A DNA stretch of 10,475 nucleotides from Phoronis pallida (lineage: Eukaryota > Phoronida > Phoronidae). The notes beneath the pieces are model-generated. The model ran no database searches. It was not told where the DNA came from and saw only the letters and a program-made list of their open reading frames with translations. Of the stretch, positions 7,253 through 10,475 are shown piece by piece (position 1 is the stretch's first letter; each line of letters opens with the position of its first letter). Location of the stretch: NCBI GenBank assembly GCA_028565715.1, contig JAOXYC010237571.1, positions 1 to 10,475 on the forward strand, read 5' to 3'. A program made the position numbers and the translations under genes.

Positions 7253-10118
7253 CTGAAAATAAAAAATAAGTGATTTGTAGACTATGTGCACTGCTCGAAA
7301 GGGTGCTAATTATATTCTACTACCGTATAACCCCGCAATTGAGCGCATGCGCCTATATGCGAAATAATGCATTTTTCTCTCAAAATTTGTATATTCAAAT
7401 TCGTGCAAGATATGCGCATGGGCCTAAAGGTTCCGCGATTAGGCCCATGTTAACCGGGCGCTCCGGATATAGGGGCACTTTGAGCACGGTAATTTTAACA
7501 CTCGCTTTAAACAAATTTCTCGCAAAATAGGCGCATGGGCCTATAGGTTACACGTATAGTCGCCTATTCACGTATAGGTGCATGCGCTCATTTGCGGGTT
7601 AAGTTATACGGTATAAGGTTAAGAATCATAGGACACAAATATATTGAATGCTAAGCTTGTGCATTGAACATCAAAGTTTTGCTAGTAAAGTTCTCAAACA
7701 CTTACTCAAACATATTAGATACTCTTCACAGATCCAATTGTTTTTCAACCAACACACATTTTCAACACATTGATATATAGAGGATAATTAACTAGTGTCA
7801 TTGAATAATAAATTTCTCAAAATGAGTCAAAATCCAAGCCTTTGGCAAGGATTTTGATGAGTTTTGAGAAATTTATCATTCAATGAAGACAAGTTTATTG
7901 TTCTTTTTCTCACATGAAACAGTGACGACGCGTTGTCGAAGAAAAAACGAGTAGCGTATGAATACAGTGATCCGTCAGAGTGTGTTATTTTTAATAATAC
8001 ATTTGACATTGAACTCATCATGTGAGATAAGAAAGTATCAACTCACCTGAAATGGTAAGTGCCAGGAGCCTGACAGAAGCCACTTCCTGGTACAACGCAC
8101 ACGCCACATTGTTCAAGGAACTCAAAACAGTAGAATGAATCTGGAGTCATACCCTTCGACTGAAACACATCAAAAGCTATGCCTGAATACAATTGTGAGT
8201 GAAACATATTCACTGTAAGAGGGGGACTGGTCACAGAACGACAGGATAACGGGAGCTTCCTGATGTTAATGATGCTGGTGGCTCAGTGGTAGAGCGTGCG
8301 CCTGCGAGCTCGGAGGTCCATGGTTCAAGCCCAGCCCTCAACATTTGTCTTTCTTTACAAAACATTTCACCCCACTCGTCTCTCCCAACCTAGATGTATA
8401 AATGGGTACCAGGCTAGGAAAGTGGTTTTAATATTAAAATGTGACTGAATTAGTGTGAAGAGGCCAGTATGCTCCCCGGGGAGTTGAAATAGCACTATAG
8501 TAAACAGTAAACTATTATTTTAAATACTTGGTTTAAAAAATTCTAAAAGCATTTAATCATTTCAAAAGAAAGTTTGTTATCTATATTTAACACTATAGCC
8601 TACCTTAGCATGTTCTATAGCCTTCTTTGGTATATCAATCTTTGGGAATGAATACATGGCTCCCTGAACTTCATTACAAGTAACTCCCTCTACAGAGTTG
8701 AACATCTTTGTGACAAGGGTCGCCTTCTTCTTCAGCTCCCCAAGGACAAAGTTCTTTTCCTGTAAAGTAAATTTTCATAGAAAAAATGTCTTCTGAGGTT
8801 CGCATAATAGTCTTGAAACATACAGCCAGTTTCTTATCAATTCTTGACAATTATTGCAATGTACTTGATGTAAATGTTTAAAAAAATATTACCATTCGAC
8901 ATGAGGATATGTATTGCCAAGAGGTTAACCGAATATTGCATATAAATGCAAAACATCATTTTGAGAGAGCGTTTAAAAAAGTACATTTCAACTACCGTAT
9001 TCTCCCTAATAAGCGCCCATGCCCCTATAAGCGCCCCCCCGTTTTCAGATTTCGCTGGAATAAGCGCCCACCCCGTGCGAATTTCGCTGGAATAAGCTCC
9101 CCCTGTTTGACTTAAATTATCGTCAACTTACCTTGTTTTCCTCACCCGAAACCTTACATCAAATGTATTTTTTTTGTAACTAACAAGTATTTCGAATAAA
9201 AAAACATGTCCCTTGACTGAGTGTGTTTATTTCCATGTCTAAACCCATTTTTTGAAAATGAACACTTCCTTAGCTCGCTTAAATGGGTTAGCTCATTATT
9301 GCAGAGGTGTGAATGCTAGAGGCTGCATGCGTGAATCCTGAAAATTTCTTCCAAATAAGCGCCCCCCCCTTTTTCCGAATTTCCCAAGCGCCCTGGGCGC
9401 TTATTAGGGAGAATACGGTATTATGTTGCATCAGATTCATTATGTACGCAGGAACACTTTGAGGGAGATAATTCCATTAGCACTATCCTTGTGCAGTATT
9501 CCCTTTTATCAAAGTGGTTTTACTGCACACATCAATAAAGAAAGTAACAAAATATCTGAGAAAAAGTGATTCTTACAATGAATGGGATGTAATAACAGCT
9601 TTTATTGGAAGAGATTTGAAAAATTATAGAACGAGCCTTTGGGGAGTTCTATGTTTTTTAAAATCGAATCCAATAAAAGTTTATTACTTCCCATGAATTT
9701 AAGAATCATTTTATCACATAACATCGCCAATTTGCGAAAAAATGTGGAGTTTTGAGTAACCCATTTTGAAAGTTTGACTGGAGTGCATAACGCAATAATG
9801 TTATGTTATAGTGTTATGGCACTGATTACAAATGTTTTGATAAATAGAGGATAATTAACGACGGGTTTATTGTTCTTTTTCTCACATGAAACAGTGACGA
9901 CGCGTTGTCAAAGAAAAAACGAGGATTTTTTGAGTGCGTATGAATAAAGACATTCGTCAGAGTGTGTTATTTTCGATAATACATTTGAGATTGCGATAGA
10001 AACAAACTTATCATGTGAGAAAACGTGATATAATCCCCACAGACTACCATACCTTCATGAACTGATCATATGATGGTTCACCAGGCTGGGGTGGATTCAC
10101 TACAACATCCATCGCCGT
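7162..10118 (-). CDS. GPT: Alanine aminotransferase (glutamate-pyruvate transaminase), C-terminal 141 residues, 4 exons
   Basis: In transcript order the exons are 10118-10053, 8759-8604, 8159-8047 and 7252-7162, all with GT-AG introns and consistent phases (0, 0, 2). The product is a PLP-dependent class I/II aminotransferase: L-alanine + 2-oxoglutarate to pyruvate + L-glutamate, linking amino-acid and glucose metabolism. Family-specific motifs are MDVVVNPP (residues 3-10), NEVQGAMYSFP (51-61), APD-like TPDSFYC, VCVVPGSGF and GTYHFRMTILPP (107-118). The GTYHFR arginine corresponds to the carboxylate-binding arginine of fold-type I aminotransferases. The PLP lysine and the N-terminus lie upstream, beyond the window edge, so cytosolic and mitochondrial forms (GPT versus GPT2) cannot be told apart. 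It is convergent with the EGF gene. Confidence 0.93.
7321..7613. mobile_element. MITE with TACCGTAT termini (copy type A), GPT last intron
   Basis: The left end 7321-7353 and right end 7577-7613 are inverted copies: TACCGTATAAC, then CCCGCAA(T/A)TGAGCGCATG, with a 4-base indel. The outer TA at each end fits TA target duplication (Tc1/mariner-like). The interior carries a 10-bp inverted pair CATGGGCCTA (7417-7426) and TAGGCCCATG (7440-7449) and a second GCGCATGGGCCTA at 7531-7543. It is richer in CpG than the flanks. It has no transposase and sits in the GPT intron. Confidence 0.85.
7771..8027. repeat. Dispersed repeat R, copy 1 (with nested hairpin)
   Basis: It matches copy 2 at 9838-10020 in the same orientation: TGATA(T/A)ATAGAGGATAATTA, TTTATTGTTCTTTTTCTCAC, GTGACGACGCGTTGTC, CGTCAGAGTGTGTTATTTT. 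Internal ends TTTCTCACATGA (7906-7917) and TCATGTGAGA (8018-8027) are inverted, so the core is MITE-like. Relative to copy 2 it carries a 95-bp insertion (7793-7887) and lacks about 10 bp near 7950. Confidence 0.85.
7798..7886. repeat. 89-nt near-perfect hairpin nested in repeat R
   Basis: Left arm 7798-7835 and right arm 7849-7886 pair except for one substitution (A/G in the outer part) and a four-base mismatch block (TGAG against CTCA), around a 13-nt loop. Copy 2 of the repeat has the uninterrupted site. It looks like a tiny foldback MITE; boundaries may extend to about 7791 and 7895. Confidence 0.8.
8047..8159 (-). CDS. GPT: GPT exon: VVPGSGF and GTYHF segment
   Basis: The acceptor is gatgtgtttcag and the donor is CAG|gtgagt. 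The exon enters in phase 0 and leaves with two bases (AG of the conserved Arg). It reads SKGMTPDSFYCFEFLEQ, then CGVCVVPGSGFCQAPGTYHF. Family members usually have Gly-Gln-(Arg/Lys)-Glu-Gly after Gly-Ser-Gly-Phe; here it is Cys-Gln-Ala-Pro-Gly. Open-frame residues upstream of Ser in this reading are intron. Confidence 0.93.
8274..8520 (+). mobile_element. tRNA-derived SINE in GPT intron
   Basis: The head carries a polymerase III A box TGGCTCAGTGG (8279-8289) and B box GGTTCAAGCCC (8322-8332) at tRNA-like spacing (43 bases between starts). The anticodon arm does not fold well and no acceptor stem closes, so it is not a working tRNA gene. The body has the ATAAATGGGTACC motif (8399-8411) common to SINEs of marine invertebrates. 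The tail ends GCACTATAGTAAACAGTAAA then CTATTATTT. It is oriented opposite to the GPT gene. Ends are approximate and no target duplication was identified. Confidence 0.75.
8604..8759 (-). CDS. GPT: GPT exon: QGAMYSFP segment
   Basis: The acceptor is ctttacag and the donor is AAG|gtaggc. The exon has 52 codons, phase 0-0. It reads EKNFVLGELKKKATLV, then VEGVTCNEVQGAMYSFPKI, and ends IPKKAIEHAK. The sequence N-x-V-Q-G-A-M-Y-S-F-P is an alanine aminotransferase hallmark in the small domain. It contains no start codon in a useful place and is invisible as a free ORF. Confidence 0.93.
8993..9420. mobile_element. MITE with TACCGTAT termini (copy type B), GPT intron
   Basis: Perfect 26-bp terminal inverted repeats: 8993-9018 and 9395-9420, reading TACCGTATTCTCCCTAATAA then GCGCCC. 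The outer TA at each end fits TA target duplication. The inside has several AATAAGCGCCC units, including a 32-bp direct repeat (9049 and 9081, ATTTCGCTGGAATAAGC). There is no transposase. Near-identical ends suggest fairly recent insertion. Confidence 0.88.
9421..9837. other. GPT intron, nothing recognised
   Basis: AT-rich intron sequence between MITE type B and repeat R copy 2. A 60-codon plus-strand frame at 9514-9696 shows no motif and is treated as chance. Confidence 0.5.
9838..10020. repeat. Dispersed repeat R, copy 2 (without nested hairpin)
   Basis: It is the same unit as at 7771-8027, same orientation, with inverted internal ends TTTCTCACATGA (9878-9889) and TCATGTGAGA (10011-10020). 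It keeps a GATTTTTTGAG segment missing from copy 1. No open frame. Confidence 0.85.
10053..10118 (-). CDS. GPT: GPT exon (first in window): MDVVVNPPQPGEPSY segment
   Basis: The acceptor (minus strand) is gtttacatttcag and the donor is AAG|gtatgg. The exon has 22 codons, phase 0-0, and reads TAMDVVVNPPQPGEPSYDQF. ALT proteins have a closely similar Met-Asp-x-Val-Val-x-Pro-Pro motif at the matching place, downstream of the PLP lysine. Confidence 0.9.
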
Positions 10119-10475
10119 CTGAAATGTAAACACAAACAGCTATTAGCATACCCCATTTATAGGTAAATTATTCAATTTTCTTGTGAAATTATCCCTGTAT
10201 TTAAAAAAAAAAAGTTAAAATATAGAGTAACACGGGGTAAAACGCACCCTAGGGGTAAGACGCCAAAAACCGATATTTCAGAAACAGCATGACCTACAAA
10301 GTCATGGGACTTTCAAAAACCTTGTTTTGAATCGACAAGCAAATTGTTCAAGTTGCAGACGATTTCGACTGAAGTTAAGAAATTGAGAACAATTTGAGAG
10401 ATTTTACCTCGATTTCTGTAAAATTTGAATCCCGATTTAAGTTCACAAAATGGATTGTATATGTTAATCAGAAAA
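10119..10475 (-). other. GPT intron (partial), start of another repeat on the right
   Basis: Intron sequence upstream of the first GPT exon in the window. From about 10225 it has GGGGTAAAACGCACCC and GGGGTAAGACGCC in tandem (10235-10263), a motif that marks the ends of DNA-transposon-type repeats in various invertebrates. The element, if real, continues past the window edge. Confidence 0.4.

Noticed and set aside
7270-7530. 86-codon plus-strand open frame
   Set aside because: It lies mostly within MITE type A and shows no protein motif; the frame follows from the repeat sequence.
7827-8021. 64-codon minus-strand open frame
   Set aside because: It lies entirely within repeat R copy 1 and its hairpin insertion and is broken in copy 2 by length differences.
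8160-8234. N-terminal extension of the GPT exon (MTSPPLTV... reading)
   Set aside because: The frame is open upstream of the exon only by chance; the acceptor at 8160-8162 and the match to the family place the exon start at 8159.
8274-8346. A tRNA gene
   Set aside because: A and B boxes are present, but the anticodon stem does not pair, the acceptor stem does not close and a SINE body follows.
8909-9115. 68-codon plus-strand open frame rich in Pro, Lys and Arg
   Set aside because: The Pro/Lys/Arg-rich part is the translation of AATAAGCGCCC repeats of MITE type B.
1-10475. A novel multi-gene defence or biosynthetic system
   Set aside because: The window is ordinary eukaryotic gene sequence with two unrelated convergent genes and repeats; no clustered functional cassette is visible.

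Overview
This is AT-rich, intron-rich animal DNA. It carries the 3' parts of two convergent (tail-to-tail) protein genes, with many small transposon-derived repeats in the introns and between the genes. The evidence for an animal is GT-AG exons of 60-220 bp, secreted EGF-repeat modules on symmetric phase 1-1 exons, a tRNA-derived SINE and short inverted-repeat (MITE) elements. The repeat style, including GGCCTA-type motifs, fits a marine invertebrate, possibly a deuterostome such as an echinoderm or hemichordate. That placement is an impression, not a proof.

Left half, plus strand (480-5205): nine exons rebuilt here encode the last 400 residues of a secreted or extracellular-matrix-type protein. 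It has nine EGF-like repeats in order: two Asn-Gly-Gly-Cys type, one calcium-binding type, then six short repeats like those of the VWDE/WIF1 families. A small basic, aromatic, cysteine-poor C-terminal segment resembling an EMI domain follows. The 5' part of the gene lies before the window. The first seven internal junctions keep EGF phase 1 up to the EMI-like segment, where the phase changes to 2. The penultimate exon can end in two ways: spliced to a last exon ending Lys-Cys-stop, or read through into an immediate in-frame stop followed by a polyadenylation signal.

Right half, minus strand (10118-7162): four exons encode the C-terminal 141 residues of alanine aminotransferase (GPT/ALT), a PLP enzyme interconverting alanine plus 2-oxoglutarate with pyruvate plus glutamate. 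The 5' exons, including the one with the PLP lysine, lie beyond the right edge. The stop codons of the two genes are about 2 kb apart. No functional link between them is implied.

Repeats: a 428-bp foldback element in the EGF gene (1715-2142); an AAT microsatellite with a reversed SINE tail (3195-3264); a 401-bp foldback element between the genes (6051-6451); two distantly related TACCGTAT-ended MITEs (7321-7613 and 8993-9420); two copies of a dispersed repeat, each just downstream of a GPT splice donor (7771-8027 and 9838-10020), one of them holding a near-perfect 89-nt hairpin; a tRNA-derived SINE (about 8274-8520); and the edge of another repeat after 10225. I saw no prokaryotic gene, CRISPR array, operon or intact transposase.
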